DNA of 64,000 nt from Mycobacterium lentiflavum (GCF_022374895.2 NZ_CP092423.2:5828001-5892000), one strand, 5' to 3'. Shown: positions 24,982 to 34,547, counted from the first letter of the stretch. Program-made: numbers and translations. The notes: generated from the letters alone by a model not told the origin.

Positions 24982-26546
24982 GCGCGCCCACCGCTACTGA
25001 TTCTGCTGCCGGTGCGGGAGCCGCAGCCGCTCCGGCAGCCGCGGGCACGGCCCCCGCCAAGCCCTCGACAACGCGGGTCACGATCCTGACGGGCCGACGG
25101 TTGACTGATGTTGTGCTGCCCTCTTCGGCGGCTATCGAGACCTATATCGACGACACGGTCGCCGTGTTGGCGGAGATCCTCGGAGAGACGCCGGCGGATG
25201 TCCTCGCCGGTTTCGACTTCGCCGCGCAGGGCGCATGGACATTTGCCCGCCCGGGCGCCCCGCCGCTGCCGGCCGATCAATCGCTGGATGACGCGGTCGT
25301 CGTCGATGGGTCGTTGCTGACGCTGGTGTCGGTGAGTCGCACCGAGCGCTACCGCCCCCTCGTAGAGGACGTCATCGATGCGATCGCGGTACTCGACGAA
25401 TCCCCGGAGTTCGACCGCAAGGCATTGAACCGCTTTGTCGGGGTGGCAATTCCGGTCGTGACGACGGCGATTACCGGAATCGGCGCCGTGGCGTGGGTGG
25501 CCAACGGGCACCACCTGTGGTGGCCGGTCGGGTTGGGGATTACGGGACTGATTGTGCTGATGGGCAGCTGGGCCGCCAACAAGTTCTACAAGAATCCGAA
25601 CTTGTCGGAGAGCCTGCTGGCGACGGCGTTCCCGCTGATCGTGGTGGCCGTGGCGATGGCCATTCCGCGACCGCGCGGGATGACCAGTTCGTTCGGGCCG
25701 CCACAGCTTGCCGCCGGTGCCGCGGCCGTTCTGTTCTTGACGCTGATCACCCGTGGCGGCCCCCGGCACCGTACCGAGCTCGCATCGTTCGCCGCGGTCA
25801 CCTCGATGACGCTCACCGCGGCCGCCTTCGCGTACGGATACGGCTGGCAGCAATGGGTTCCGGCCCTGGCGATCGTGTTGGGTTTGTTCACCGTGACGAA
25901 CGCCGCCAAATTGACGGTCGTCTTCGCGCGGATCGCGCTGCCGCCCATCCCGGCACCCGGCGAAACGGTGGAACACGAGGAACTGCTCGATCCCATTGCG
26001 GGCGAAGAGGTACCCGAAGACAAAGAAACCCGCACCTGGCAGGCCATCATCGCGTCCGTGCCCGATTCGGCCGCCCGGCTGACCGAACGCAGCCAGGTGG
26101 CCAAGCAGCTGCTGACCGGTTTCATCACGGCCGGCACCCTGGTGCTCGTTGCCGGTGTCATCGAGGTCCTGGTGCGGGGACACTTCTTCGTACACAGCTT
26201 GGTGGTGGCCGGCCTGGTCACGATGATGTGCGCGTTCAGGTCCCGCCTCTACGCCGACCCCTGGTGCGCGTGGTCGTTGCTGGCAGCCACGGTCGCCATC
26301 CCCATCGGGGTCACCATTCGGTTGAGCATCTGGTATCCGACGAGCGCCCGCTGGTTCGTGCTCATCCTGTTGGTGACGGCCCTGGTGGCCTTGGCGGTGG
26401 TCGGCGCGGCGACCGGGATTCGCCGCATAACACCGGTGATGAAGCGGACGCTGGAATTGCTGGACGGCGCAGTAGTCGCGGCGATCCTTCCGTTGCTGCT
26501 GTGGATAACCGGCGTCTATGACACTGTCCGCAATATTCAATTCTGA
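24978..26546 (+). CDS. eccD1: EccD1, polytopic membrane core protein
   Basis: 522 residues. The start is TTG at 24978, overlapping the espI stop (TTGA), with AGGAG at 24964-24968. An Ala-rich leader is followed by a ubiquitin-like domain at about 32-115 (TRVTILTGRRLTDVVLPSS onward), a linker, and then about 11 hydrophobic segments to the end. EccD dimers form the membrane lining of the ESX core. An antisense open frame of 721 codons covers this gene, but it is a GC-bias shadow. Confidence 0.95.
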   Translation: MSAPTATDSAAGAGAAAAPAAAGTAPAKPSTTRVTILTGRRLTDVVLPSSAAIETYIDDTVAVLAEILGETPADVLAGFDFAAQGAWTFARPGAPPLPADQSLDDAVVVDGSLLTLVSVSRTERYRPLVEDVIDAIAVLDESPEFDRKALNRFVGVAIPVVTTAITGIGAVAWVANGHHLWWPVGLGITGLIVLMGSWAANKFYKNPNLSESLLATAFPLIVVAVAMAIPRPRGMTSSFGPPQLAAGAAAVLFLTLITRGGPRHRTELASFAAVTSMTLTAAAFAYGYGWQQWVPALAIVLGLFTVTNAAKLTVVFARIALPPIPAPGETVEHEELLDPIAGEEVPEDKETRTWQAIIASVPDSAARLTERSQVAKQLLTGFITAGTLVLVAGVIEVLVRGHFFVHSLVVAGLVTMMCAFRSRLYADPWCAWSLLAATVAIPIGVTIRLSIWYPTSARWFVLILLVTALVALAVVGAATGIRRITPVMKRTLELLDGAVVAAILPLLLWITGVYDTVRNIQF

Positions 26547-26631
26547 GCAGACGCCGAAATATTGCTGCACTTGGCCTGCGGCTCCTTCGGTAAAATTTCT
26601 CTGATAGCCGGCACGTAAAGGGATGAGAACG

Positions 26632-27366
26632 ATGACTGAACCACTGGTGGTTGATCCCGCTCGTCTCAAGGCTGCGGGCGTCGCCGTTCGCGACCAGCAG
26701 CTACCCGCGGCCCCGTCGCCGATAACGGCGCCCGGGACGGATTCCGTGTCGGCCGCGATCAACGAGACATTGCCGATCATCGAATCGCCCGTGGTGAAGG
26801 GGTTGCCGGACGCGCAGACGGCCCTTACCAATACGGGTTCGAAGATCGTCACGGCAGCCGACATGTACGCCCAGACCGACCAACGGCTCGGCGAGAACGT
26901 CAGCAAGGTGCAGTTTTTGGCCGCTTCCGAACCCGGTGGGACGGACCAACCGGCAAGTGCGTCCAAACTGCTGGGCGCCCAGACAAACGACAAGAAGGCC
27001 GACGACAAAGACGGCAAGAAAGACGACAAGAAGCCGCGCCCGGTGACGCCGACCGACCTCAGCCAGTTCGCTGCCATGGGTCAGGCGGTGCAACCTCTCT
27101 CCCAGGGCCTGCAGACGGTCATGTCGACCGCGCAGCAGGCCGGCAGCGGCATGGGAAGCGCGGCGCCGGCGAAGCTGGCCGACGACACCAAAAAAGACGA
27201 CACCACCAAGCCCGACGACGCACCCGCCGACGAATCGCGATTGGTCGACGCGACAACGAAGGACCCCGAAGGCGCCGCGTCGGGCACACCGGGCTCCGGT
27301 AGCGCTCCCGTCGAGGCACCGGCCGCCGGTCACCCGGGTACGACCCAATCCGAGATCGGGATCTAG
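26632..27366 (+). CDS. espJ: EspJ, ESX-1 secretion-associated protein
   Basis: 244 residues. The ATG at 26632 (MTEPLVVDP) matches EspJ (MAEPLAVDP) and has AAAGGGA about 8 nt upstream; an ATG at 26623 would add three residues. The N-terminal 95 residues form a helical WXG100-like region with GTDSVSAAINETLPIIES, which is well conserved in EspJ. The rest is Lys/Asp/Ala-rich and disordered. It is the last plus-strand ESX-1 gene. A TAAAAT at 26591-26596 could be its own -10. It converges on espK, with a strong hairpin between. Exported with ESX-1 in M. marinum; molecular role not settled. Confidence 0.88.
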   Translation: MTEPLVVDPARLKAAGVAVRDQQLPAAPSPITAPGTDSVSAAINETLPIIESPVVKGLPDAQTALTNTGSKIVTAADMYAQTDQRLGENVSKVQFLAASEPGGTDQPASASKLLGAQTNDKKADDKDGKKDDKKPRPVTPTDLSQFAAMGQAVQPLSQGLQTVMSTAQQAGSGMGSAAPAKLADDTKKDDTTKPDDAPADESRLVDATTKDPEGAASGTPGSGSAPVEAPAAGHPGTTQSEIGI

Positions 27367-27372
27367 CGACAC

Positions 27373-27404
27373 CCGCCTCGAAATTTCTTGGAATTTCGAG
27401 GCGG
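27373..27404. terminator. Bidirectional terminator between espJ and espK
   Basis: Perfect 13-bp stem (arms 27373-27385 and 27392-27404) with a 6-nt loop, 7 bp after the espJ stop and 54 bp before the convergent espK stop. This is the natural insulator between the plus-strand and minus-strand halves of ESX-1. Confidence 0.85.
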
Positions 27405-27457
27405 CCAGCCCACGCCGCGGGGCCGGGTCTTTCAGTTAATGGTCGCCAGTCCGCCGG

Positions 27458-29695
27458 CTACGCCGGCGCCAGCACAGGCGCCTCAGCCAGGGCGGCATTG
27501 ACCAGCTCGCCGATGTACTTCCAGTACATCCAGTCGGCGACCGCGGTGCGCTGTTCGTCCGCGTCGATCGTGGTGTGCGCCTCCCTCAGGAGGACCTCTT
27601 CGGCATGCGCGGCGTAGGTCTGGAAGGCCTGCAGGTGCGCGGCCTGGCGGCCGCTCGCGTCGCTCGCCATGGGCTTCATCACCTCGAACCACAGCATGAA
27701 ACGGTCGTCCGACGGTGCACCGGGGGCTGGTGCACCGGCATCGGCCGACGGGAGCGGCATCTGGGCGAGCAAGTCGCCCATTCGCACCGGCCCCGGTCCC
27801 GGGGTGACGAGCACCTCCGCGACCTCGGGCTCGACCACCTCGGCGGCTTCGGGCTGTGGTTCGGGCTGCGGCTCCACCGCCGGCTCGGCCCCCTCCGGAG
27901 GCGGCGGCAGCAGGTCGGCCAGGCGCGTGTCGGGCGTCGCGGCCAGCCGTTCGGCCGCTTCGGAATCCACGACCGCCAGCCGGGGCCGGCCGATCATGTC
28001 GCCGGTGTCCGGGATGTCGTCGGGTTGCAGAACGATCGTCGCCACCCCGGCATCGGAGTTGGCCAGCTGCTCTTGGGTGCCGATGACCGCCCGCAACTCC
28101 ATCTCGTGGTGGGCCGCCCAGCCCTGCACCGCCATCACCGGATAGGTCGCCCAGCGCGCCCGTTCGCCGGCGGGGATCGTCTCGTCGGCGCTGGCTAGAT
28201 AGACCTTCTCCGGCAACTCCACACCGTCGGGGATGTAGGCCAGCCCGTAGCTGTTGGCGACCACAATCGCACCTTCGGCGGTCACTCCGGTCACCCAGAA
28301 GAACCCGAGGTCGCTACCGCCCATGTCGGGCGCGTTGAGTGCGGCGGCGATACGACGGGCCAACTGCAGCGGATCGGGCCCGGCGCGACGGGCCGCGTCG
28401 GCCGTCGCGGCCGCGGCGAGCGCGTCGCGTTCGATGCGTGCTGCCGAAACCGGAATGGCCGCGGCCGTCGCCACGATCGCTTCCCCGACCTCGGCCCGGT
28501 CGGGATGCATCGGTTGCGCTCGAGGCTTGCTCTTGCCCGAACCCCGAGCGGTAGCTGCCGGTCGCGCACTGGCCGATTTGTCGGCGGCCTTCTCTGCGGC
28601 TGGGGCACCGGACCTTCCGCCCGGCCCACCGCTGCCACCAGATCCGCCCGCTCCGCCGGCGCCGCCGGCACCCATCGGGGCGGTCGGCACGCCTCCAGCG
28701 CCGGCATGCGCACCTGCGGCTTCCTCGCCGGATGCGACCGATGCCGGCATGACACCGGGTCCCGACGCCGCGGCGGGCGTCACGCCCTTGGGTCCGCCGG
28801 CGGGGCCGGCTCCAGGCTGTGGCAACCCGGCCGCCGGACTCAACGGCACTGCGGGAGCGGCCGGCCCCAGCGGAGCGGGCGGGCCGACGGGCCCGGCCGG
28901 CGCAGGCGCTGGCCGCGGCCCAACCGGCGACGGCCCGGGGGACGGCTGCAGACCACCGCCATCCAGCGGCGGCGTCAGCGGTCCGAGCCCGCCACCACCC
29001 GGAGTCGGGGGGGTGAGCCCGCCACCACCCGGGGTGGGTGGTTTAAAACCACCACCCCCGGGAGTGACAGGCGGCGGCGTGGGCCGGGGGGAGGGGTACG
29101 GGGACGGTGACGGTGACGGGCGGGGACCGTCCGGAATGTTGACCGGGGGTGGTGTTTTCTGGTCGAGCAGATCCTGCAGCGCGTTGGCCGGCGGCTTCCA
29201 CAATTTGCTCACCATGATCTGCGCGGCGGTGCCGTCGACGATGCTGACGTTGGCTCCCAGCGTGGTGGTGACCACCGTGTCGATCTGCTGGGTGCGCTCG
29301 GCTTCGTCCAGGCTGGAATCCTTCTCCAGGCTCTGGATTGTCCGATGCGCCTCGACCACGTTGTCGGTGACGTCCGACTTGGCCTGCACGATCGTCTGGG
29401 CAACGTACTTGTGCCAGGTGATCACGGTGGCCAGACCGTTTTGCAGCGTCACCAATCCGTCGATCAGCGTGCCGAGTTGGCCGTTGGCGGCACCGGCCGC
29501 GCTGCCCGACCACGACTCCGCGTCGAAGAGTTCGGTCCGCTGAGACTGGCAGGCCTCCAACACGTCGGTCACCTGGCGCAGCACCTGCAGGTACTCCTGG
29601 GCGCGGTCGTAGTAGGCCTGCTCATCGACGTCGGGCCAGCCGCCCGGAACGAGCATCTGCTCGGCATATCCCCCCGTTGGCTTCGCGAGGCCCAT
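27458..29695 (-). CDS. espK: EspK, ESX-1 secretion-associated protein / EspB chaperone
   Basis: 745 residues (729 in M. tuberculosis). The N-terminal 190 residues are helical with a W-S-G (FDAESWSGSAAG, near 63). A long Pro/Gly-rich linker from about 195 to 400 follows, then a globular C-terminal half with an acidic Pro/Glu stretch. In M. marinum EspK interacts with EspB and EccCb1 and helps EspB export, acting as its chaperone. That fits its place just downstream of espB in the same direction (191-bp gap). The ATG at 29695 follows GGAGGAG. In M. tuberculosis espL lies between espB and espK, but here it does not. Confidence 0.93.
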   Translation of the reverse strand: MGLAKPTGGYAEQMLVPGGWPDVDEQAYYDRAQEYLQVLRQVTDVLEACQSQRTELFDAESWSGSAAGAANGQLGTLIDGLVTLQNGLATVITWHKYVAQTIVQAKSDVTDNVVEAHRTIQSLEKDSSLDEAERTQQIDTVVTTTLGANVSIVDGTAAQIMVSKLWKPPANALQDLLDQKTPPPVNIPDGPRPSPSPSPYPSPRPTPPPVTPGGGGFKPPTPGGGGLTPPTPGGGGLGPLTPPLDGGGLQPSPGPSPVGPRPAPAPAGPVGPPAPLGPAAPAVPLSPAAGLPQPGAGPAGGPKGVTPAAASGPGVMPASVASGEEAAGAHAGAGGVPTAPMGAGGAGGAGGSGGSGGPGGRSGAPAAEKAADKSASARPAATARGSGKSKPRAQPMHPDRAEVGEAIVATAAAIPVSAARIERDALAAAATADAARRAGPDPLQLARRIAAALNAPDMGGSDLGFFWVTGVTAEGAIVVANSYGLAYIPDGVELPEKVYLASADETIPAGERARWATYPVMAVQGWAAHHEMELRAVIGTQEQLANSDAGVATIVLQPDDIPDTGDMIGRPRLAVVDSEAAERLAATPDTRLADLLPPPPEGAEPAVEPQPEPQPEAAEVVEPEVAEVLVTPGPGPVRMGDLLAQMPLPSADAGAPAPGAPSDDRFMLWFEVMKPMASDASGRQAAHLQAFQTYAAHAEEVLLREAHTTIDADEQRTAVADWMYWKYIGELVNAALAEAPVLAPA

Positions 29696-29886
29696 CAGCT
29701 ACTCCTCCGCAAGGCGGGACACGCTGCATCGGTGCCGCCGACCGCACGAGCGGTAGCGGCTAGCAGGTTGCCGGACATCATGAGTAATAAGCGTAATCGA
29801 GGTCGGGACAGACTAACTGCGGCAAAATTCCGGCTCGTTGGCGACCGAAACGGGTGCGTCAACTGTGATCGGACCGTCGCTTTGAA

Positions 29887-31365
29887 TCATTGCTTTTCGG
29901 ACGGGCCCTTGCGCGGACGATTACCGATCACGCCCTCGGTCCACGACCGCTCCTCGGTGTAGAGAGCGTCCTCGTCGGCTCCCGGTATGCGCTTGCCTTT
30001 GCCGCCACCCTTATCACCGTGCCCGCCCATCGGCATTCCACCCATTCCGCCGCCCGCGCCGCCGGCGCCCGGCAGTCCCTTGCCCAGACCCGCGGTGGCC
30101 GGACCCGGGGCCGCCGCCGCGGCCGGGCGCGACGACGCTTCGCCTGCTCCGGCGGCGTCTTGCAGCGGCATCTTCGGCATCCCGCCCATCCCACCGACCG
30201 ATGCCGGTTTGATGCCTCCCGCACCGCCTTTCGGGGCGCCTTGCTTCTGCATCGCCTTGTCCACCAGCGCCTGGGCGTCCGGGGTCGGCGGGGTTTGCGG
30301 CGTGCCGCCGCCCAGTCCCGACGGCAAGGTCGGCATGGCCGGCATCATCGGCATGTTGGCCGACGGGTCGGTGGGAACGTTGATATCCGGAACATCCGGA
30401 CCGTCCGGAACGTCGGCAGGATCGGGTATGACGAACGCGCCGAAAGGTGCGGTTGGGTTCGCCGGGGACAGGGGAATTCCGCCGGTCGACATGTAGGTCT
30501 GTAGTGCGGTTTCCGACCTTTTCTGCAATTTTTGGTACCAGTCAATCGCCATGTACAGGTAGGGGCTTTTGTTCTGGACGTAGTACCTGTACCAATAGTC
30601 ACACTGCGACACTTCGTAGGACGCGGGGTGCTCACCGTCTTGGCCCCATTGCACGGGATTGCCGGGATAGCTGCCCGATGGCCTGACCTTATTGTGCGCG
30701 TCGGCCACCATTTGAGCTTGTTTGGCCAGCGTCGTGAACTGTGTGACCATGCCGAATATCCACTGCTTCTGTTGCGTGAAATTCGACTCGACGGACGCCC
30801 TCGCGTCACCCTCCCAGTTGACGAACGGCCGGAAGCGGTAGGCGAGCTGCTGAAACTTCAGCTGGTAGCTGTTCCACTCGGAGGCGAAGGCTCGAAACGC
30901 CGTCCCCTGGTCGGGCGATTCGATATCCGTCGCCGCCTGTCTCACCTCGTAATAGGGGTATGAGAACGGCGGTGGTGGCGGCGGCGGGGGCGGTGGCGCC
31001 GGGATGTAGTCCGGGTCGCACATCAGCGATGCCTTGTCGTTCGCCGACACCTTCGCCGACGAGCCGCCGGACGTCCCGTCCATGTTGATCGCGTTGAGGT
31101 CGTCGGCCGCCCCCTCGTCGGCCTCCTCGTACGCCTTGGCGGCGTTGCGGAGGGACTTCGCCAGCGAACTCCATTCCCGCTGGCACGCTTGGACGTACAA
31201 GCGCAACGAGTCCGCGTTGATCGCGATCTGCACGGCAGCATCGCGGACGAATGACAGAGCGCACGGCGCCTGCGGGTTGCCCACCGGCATTTTCGGCAGC
31301 GGCGCCTCGATTTCGTCGGCCCTCGCCATGAGTTCTTGGTATTCGACGTTAACCGTTTGCGTCAT
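29887..31365 (-). CDS. espB: EspB, secreted PE/PPE-fold ESX-1 substrate
   Basis: 492 residues (460 in M. tuberculosis). The N-terminal fold joins a PE-like and a PPE-like half. The export motif Y79-E-E-A-D83 and the W184-E-G186 turn are both kept, and the C-terminal end DEALYTE..WTE.VIGNR is nearly conserved. The linker between halves carries about ten consecutive prolines (near 124-133), not seen in the M. tuberculosis protein I recall. The C-terminal Gly/Ala/Met-rich tail is the part cut by MycP1. EspB forms heptameric rings and binds phospholipids. The ATG at 31365 follows GAGGAG. It is separated from eccE1 and espL by the 9-kb island, so it needs its own promoter in the upstream 472 bp. 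Confidence 0.95.
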   Translation of the reverse strand: MTQTVNVEYQELMARADEIEAPLPKMPVGNPQAPCALSFVRDAAVQIAINADSLRLYVQACQREWSSLAKSLRNAAKAYEEADEGAADDLNAINMDGTSGGSSAKVSANDKASLMCDPDYIPAPPPPPPPPPPFSYPYYEVRQAATDIESPDQGTAFRAFASEWNSYQLKFQQLAYRFRPFVNWEGDARASVESNFTQQKQWIFGMVTQFTTLAKQAQMVADAHNKVRPSGSYPGNPVQWGQDGEHPASYEVSQCDYWYRYYVQNKSPYLYMAIDWYQKLQKRSETALQTYMSTGGIPLSPANPTAPFGAFVIPDPADVPDGPDVPDINVPTDPSANMPMMPAMPTLPSGLGGGTPQTPPTPDAQALVDKAMQKQGAPKGGAGGIKPASVGGMGGMPKMPLQDAAGAGEASSRPAAAAAPGPATAGLGKGLPGAGGAGGGMGGMPMGGHGDKGGGKGKRIPGADEDALYTEERSWTEGVIGNRPRKGPSEKQ

Positions 31366-31837
31366 ATCGGCTCATTCTCCTCGTGCCCAAGCCACTGTGC
31401 TCGGTAGCTCACTTCTCTGGCAGCACCGGCTCGATCAGCGAGGTGCGAACCCCATGGATGCCAATTCTGTTGTGCCGCTGTATTGTTCGTTCGGCGCGCG
31501 TGGCAGGGCGACGCTGTCATCCGGCGGCCCGCATCTCCGTGTCGCCTGGCAGCAAGATGTGGTGCAATCACCGGCCACCTCTTTCGTCTTGCGAGGACAT
31601 GCGGCGGCCAGCGGTGCTCCGACCACGACCGAATGCAATCGTAATGCACCAAACAGGGCCCACGTGCACCGATTTCACACCTGATCATCGCGGCTCTCGC
31701 GGTTTTCGCACGGCTATTTTTCGACACCACACCGAGCGCTGGCTCGACGGGGTTCGGATTCAGGTCGCCGACATCACCCGTTAAGCTCCGGTCCCCTGTC
31801 ATTCATCCACAGTCCATTTCTGCGGTCGGGTCGGCGG
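31366..31837. other. 472-bp gap between espB and fkbM-like gene
   Basis: It must contain the espB promoter and the 3' end of the fkbM-like transcript. I find no supported gene: the open frames on both strands have no ribosome binding site and read like noncoding sequence. No insertion sequence, tRNA or clear repeat marks this island edge. Confidence 0.5.
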
Positions 31838-32557
31838 TCAATCGTGCCCGCGGAAAAACACACCATCGGCTTGCAGCACTTGGCCGGTGCGGATATCGAT
31901 GAAACCGGGCACCAATCCCGTCAGCATAAAACCCAACGAGTCCATCAGATCGAACGCCTCTTGAAACAGCATTCCCCCGTCGTACAAGGGTTCGAACGAC
32001 AACTCTAATTCGATGCCGACACAACGGTCGTTGACGGTTGCGATGCCGCCATCGATGACTTGTTTCTCAAACCCCTGGACATCGATTTTTAGAAACACAA
32101 CGTCGTTTGGCGCTAGGACTTCCGATGCGACCGAGTCGAGCCGGGACACGGTCACTTCCTCGGTGCCGACGTAGTTTGCCCGGGGAAACACGTCACGATG
32201 TCGTTGCAGCATCGGCAGGATGGAGCTGCTTTCGCCCGCGTTGCCTGCGACATTCATCGAAATCGCCCCGTCGAAATCACCCAGCGCACAGCGCCGGCAA
32301 TCCCACCGCGGGAGCTTCGAGGCGCTGCGCTGCAGGCGGGCGAACGGCCCGGAGAGGGGTTCGAACGAAACGATGCGGCCGTCGAAATCTGCCTCACGCA
32401 AGCGGCCGGCGTACTGACCGGAATTGGCACCGACATCGAGAACGACGTCGACGCCTCGAGATTTGAGTTCATCCACGAATCTGCGCCGCCACTCCAATTC
32501 GGAATGGTAGTTCTTCACCTCCTTCTCGGCCCGGTTGGTGATCCAATACAAACCCAT
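31838..32557 (-). CDS. FkbM-family SAM-dependent methyltransferase
   Basis: 239 residues. The SAM-binding motif is VVLDVGANSGQYA (38-50), with the acidic residue in SFEP (64-67) and DVQGFE near 177. The length and the MGLYW N terminus resemble mycobacterial FkbM enzymes such as Rv2956 and Rv1513, which lie in glycolipid gene clusters and O-methylate sugars. It is therefore likely a sugar O-methyltransferase for a surface glycolipid or glycan; the exact acceptor is unknown. It is divergent from the TauD-like gene, with an inverted repeat between, and is read toward espB. Confidence 0.88.
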   Translation of the reverse strand: MGLYWITNRAEKEVKNYHSELEWRRRFVDELKSRGVDVVLDVGANSGQYAGRLREADFDGRIVSFEPLSGPFARLQRSASKLPRWDCRRCALGDFDGAISMNVAGNAGESSSILPMLQRHRDVFPRANYVGTEEVTVSRLDSVASEVLAPNDVVFLKIDVQGFEKQVIDGGIATVNDRCVGIELELSFEPLYDGGMLFQEAFDLMDSLGFMLTGLVPGFIDIRTGQVLQADGVFFRGHD

Positions 32558-32577
32558 TGCGTCACACTAACATTGGT

Positions 32578-32596
32578 CCATTCGGCTACCGAATGG
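32578..32596. promoter_or_regulatory. Inverted repeat between fkbM-like and tauD-like genes
   Basis: Perfect CCATTCGG-CTA-CCGAATGG, 21 bp upstream of the fkbM-like start and within the 161-bp divergent gap. It is a likely operator at the fkbM promoter. A TATATT at 32672-32677 could be the -10 of the opposite gene. No regulator gene lies in the island itself. Confidence 0.5.
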
Positions 32597-32718
32597 TTAC
32601 GACGAGCAGCGCCCGCGGCCGGCGTGGTTATCCCCGAAGCGCGATATGCCCCCGGAGCGGCCATTGATGGGTATATTCGCATCGCCACGCCCATCCGCAA
32701 TCAGGAGGGACCACCGCG

Positions 32719-33687
32719 ATGGTAAGGCCGGCGGAAATCGCCCTCACCGTCACTCAATTGGGCACCCATATTGGCGCGCGGATCGATGGGGTGCGGCTCG
32801 GCGGTGATCTCGATGCGGGCGTGGTGGATCGGCTGCAGGCGGCACTGCTGCGTCACAAGGTGATCTTCTTCCGCGACCAGCACCACCTCGACGACGAGCT
32901 GCATTTCGCCTTCGCCAAGCGGCTCGGCGCGCCGATCCGGGTGTTCGGCGCCAATGCGATTCCCGATGGCCCACCCGGGGTGTCTGTGGTCGACTCCCAA
33001 CGCGGCAAGGCAACGCGCTGGCATACCGACCACACGTTCACCCTCAACATCCCGAGGGCCTCGATACTGCGTGCGGTGACCCTGCCCGGCTACGGCGGAT
33101 CGACCTTGTGGGCATCGACCGCGGCGGCCTACGCGTCGTTGCCCGCGCCGCTGAAACACCTCACCGAAAATCTCTGGGCACTGCACAGCAGCAACCGCTA
33201 CGACCAGCTCGGCTACGTCGAGGGGGTAGGCGCCGTGTTGACTCCGGGTGGCACCCCCACCCCGTACCGCGCGCTGGAAGACACCAACATGCTGAGCAAC
33301 CAGCTGCAGGCCGCGCGCGAAGAGGAATCCACCTTCCGGGTCGAACATCCGGTGGTGCGGGTGCACCCCGGTACCGGCGAGCGCACGCTGCTGCTCGGGC
33401 AGTGGGCGCGCGGATTCATCGGCCTCGAAAGTTACGAGTCGCAAACGCTGTTCGAGTTGCTGCAACGCCGTATCACGTTGCCGGAGAACACTATCCGGTG
33501 GGATTGGCAGCCAGGGGACGTGGCGATATGGGACAACTACGCCACCCAGCACCGCGCGGTCGACGATTACGACGACGAGTACCGCCTCATGCACCGTGTC
33601 GCGTTGATCGGCGAGGTCCCGGTCGATATACACGGACGGCGCAGCCGGCAGCTCAGCGGTGGGACACCCGAATCGATTACCGACTAG
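32719..33687 (+). CDS. Fe(II)/2-oxoglutarate dioxygenase, TauD family (Rv3406-like)
   Basis: 322 residues. The iron facial triad is H102-x-D104 (RWHTDHTF) and H278 (TQHRAV), with R289 placed to hold 2-oxoglutarate. The sequence resembles M. tuberculosis Rv3406 along its length (IGARIDGVRLGGDLD, YGGSTLW, TEHPVVRVHP-like and PENTIRW-like blocks). Rv3406 is a dioxygenase that cleaves alkyl sulfates. The match is strong enough to suggest a sulfate ester or related substrate, but the substrate loop around 75-90 and 165-200 is longer here and may have changed specificity. It leads a plus-strand operon of five genes with short spacers. Confidence 0.9.
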   Translation: MVRPAEIALTVTQLGTHIGARIDGVRLGGDLDAGVVDRLQAALLRHKVIFFRDQHHLDDELHFAFAKRLGAPIRVFGANAIPDGPPGVSVVDSQRGKATRWHTDHTFTLNIPRASILRAVTLPGYGGSTLWASTAAAYASLPAPLKHLTENLWALHSSNRYDQLGYVEGVGAVLTPGGTPTPYRALEDTNMLSNQLQAAREEESTFRVEHPVVRVHPGTGERTLLLGQWARGFIGLESYESQTLFELLQRRITLPENTIRWDWQPGDVAIWDNYATQHRAVDDYDDEYRLMHRVALIGEVPVDIHGRRSRQLSGGTPESITD

Positions 33688-33700
33688 GAAGCGGGAATCC

Positions 33701-34540
33701 ATGTCAGCGCAGGCGTCCGGCGGTAGCGAGCTCACTGCGGGCGATCGCGAACTCATTGCCTACGAGCTGCACAGCGGGCACGGAATCGAGTTGGTCCCCG
33801 CTTCGCGGGATCGCGGCTGGATGGACTCGACGCGCGAACGATTCGCCAATCGTTGCCTGCCCCTGCTGATGGCCAACCAGGCCGGTTGGCTTGTCATGAA
33901 TACGGCGCGGGTGCGGGCGCGGTGGAACGGCGCGGCCGCGCAGGACTCCATCGAATTCGACTTCGGCGACCGTACGCCGACGTTTCGGCCGACCAGCCAC
34001 TTCGGCCACGGGATCATTACCTGGAGCCTGCCGTTCCTGTTCCGCACCCCACCCGGTTTCAATCTGCTGGTCCGGGGTCCGGTCAACTGTCCGAAGCATG
34101 GTATCGCGGCACTGGAAGGACTAGTCGAGACCGACTGGTCGCCTTCAACTTTCACGCTCAACTGGAAGTTCACCCGGCCACGGGTCTGGGCGACCTTCGA
34201 AGAGGACGAGCCGGTCGGCATGCTGGTACCGCAACGGCGGGGCGAGCTCGATGAATTCGTGCCGAAGACGGTGTCGATCGCGGCGGCACCCGACGAATTG
34301 CGCGCGGCCTATCACACCTGGTGGCAGAACCGCCGTGCGTTCAACACGGATCTGCAGTATCCCGGGTCGTTCGCTCGCCAGGCGGGTTGGCAGAAGGACT
34401 ACATGCGGGGCAAGCTCCCCGACGGCTCGGCGGCACCGGATCATGAAACCCGGATGCGTTTACGGCCGTTCATGCGCGTCGAAGAGGAGATCTGCGGATG
34501 GCCGATTCCGACCCTAACCCGCCCCGACGAAACCCGCTGA
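33701..34540 (+). CDS. DUF6065 family protein
   Basis: 279 residues. The ATG at 33701 follows AGGAAGCGGGA, 13 bp after the dioxygenase stop; a longer frame starts inside that gene and is rejected. Family features are WMDSTRERFANRCLPLLMANQAGW, SHFGHGIITW, FRTPPGFNLLVRGP and ETDWSPSTFTLNWKFTRP. The DUF6065 family has no established function that I know of. Such genes often sit with 2-oxoglutarate dioxygenases and sulfotransferase-like genes in natural-product or surface-modification contexts, which is also what is seen here. No signal peptide or membrane segment, so it acts in the cytosol. Confidence 0.85.
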   Translation: MSAQASGGSELTAGDRELIAYELHSGHGIELVPASRDRGWMDSTRERFANRCLPLLMANQAGWLVMNTARVRARWNGAAAQDSIEFDFGDRTPTFRPTSHFGHGIITWSLPFLFRTPPGFNLLVRGPVNCPKHGIAALEGLVETDWSPSTFTLNWKFTRPRVWATFEEDEPVGMLVPQRRGELDEFVPKTVSIAAAPDELRAAYHTWWQNRRAFNTDLQYPGSFARQAGWQKDYMRGKLPDGSAAPDHETRMRLRPFMRVEEEICGWPIPTLTRPDETR

Positions 34541-34547
34541 ACTTCTG

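Noticed and set aside
24912..27077. Minus-strand open frame of 721 codons
   Set aside because: It is antisense to eccD1 and espJ, with no family resemblance and repetitive His/Arg/Gly-rich translation typical of shadows.
29696..29886. Remnant of espL between espK and espB
   Set aside because: The 191 bp show no YbaB-like frame; the intact espL is at 40497-40844.
31362..31802. Open frames in the espB-fkbM gap on both strands
   Set aside because: No ribosome binding site, no family pattern, and the two strands have overlapping frames, so at most one could be real. Treated as noncoding.
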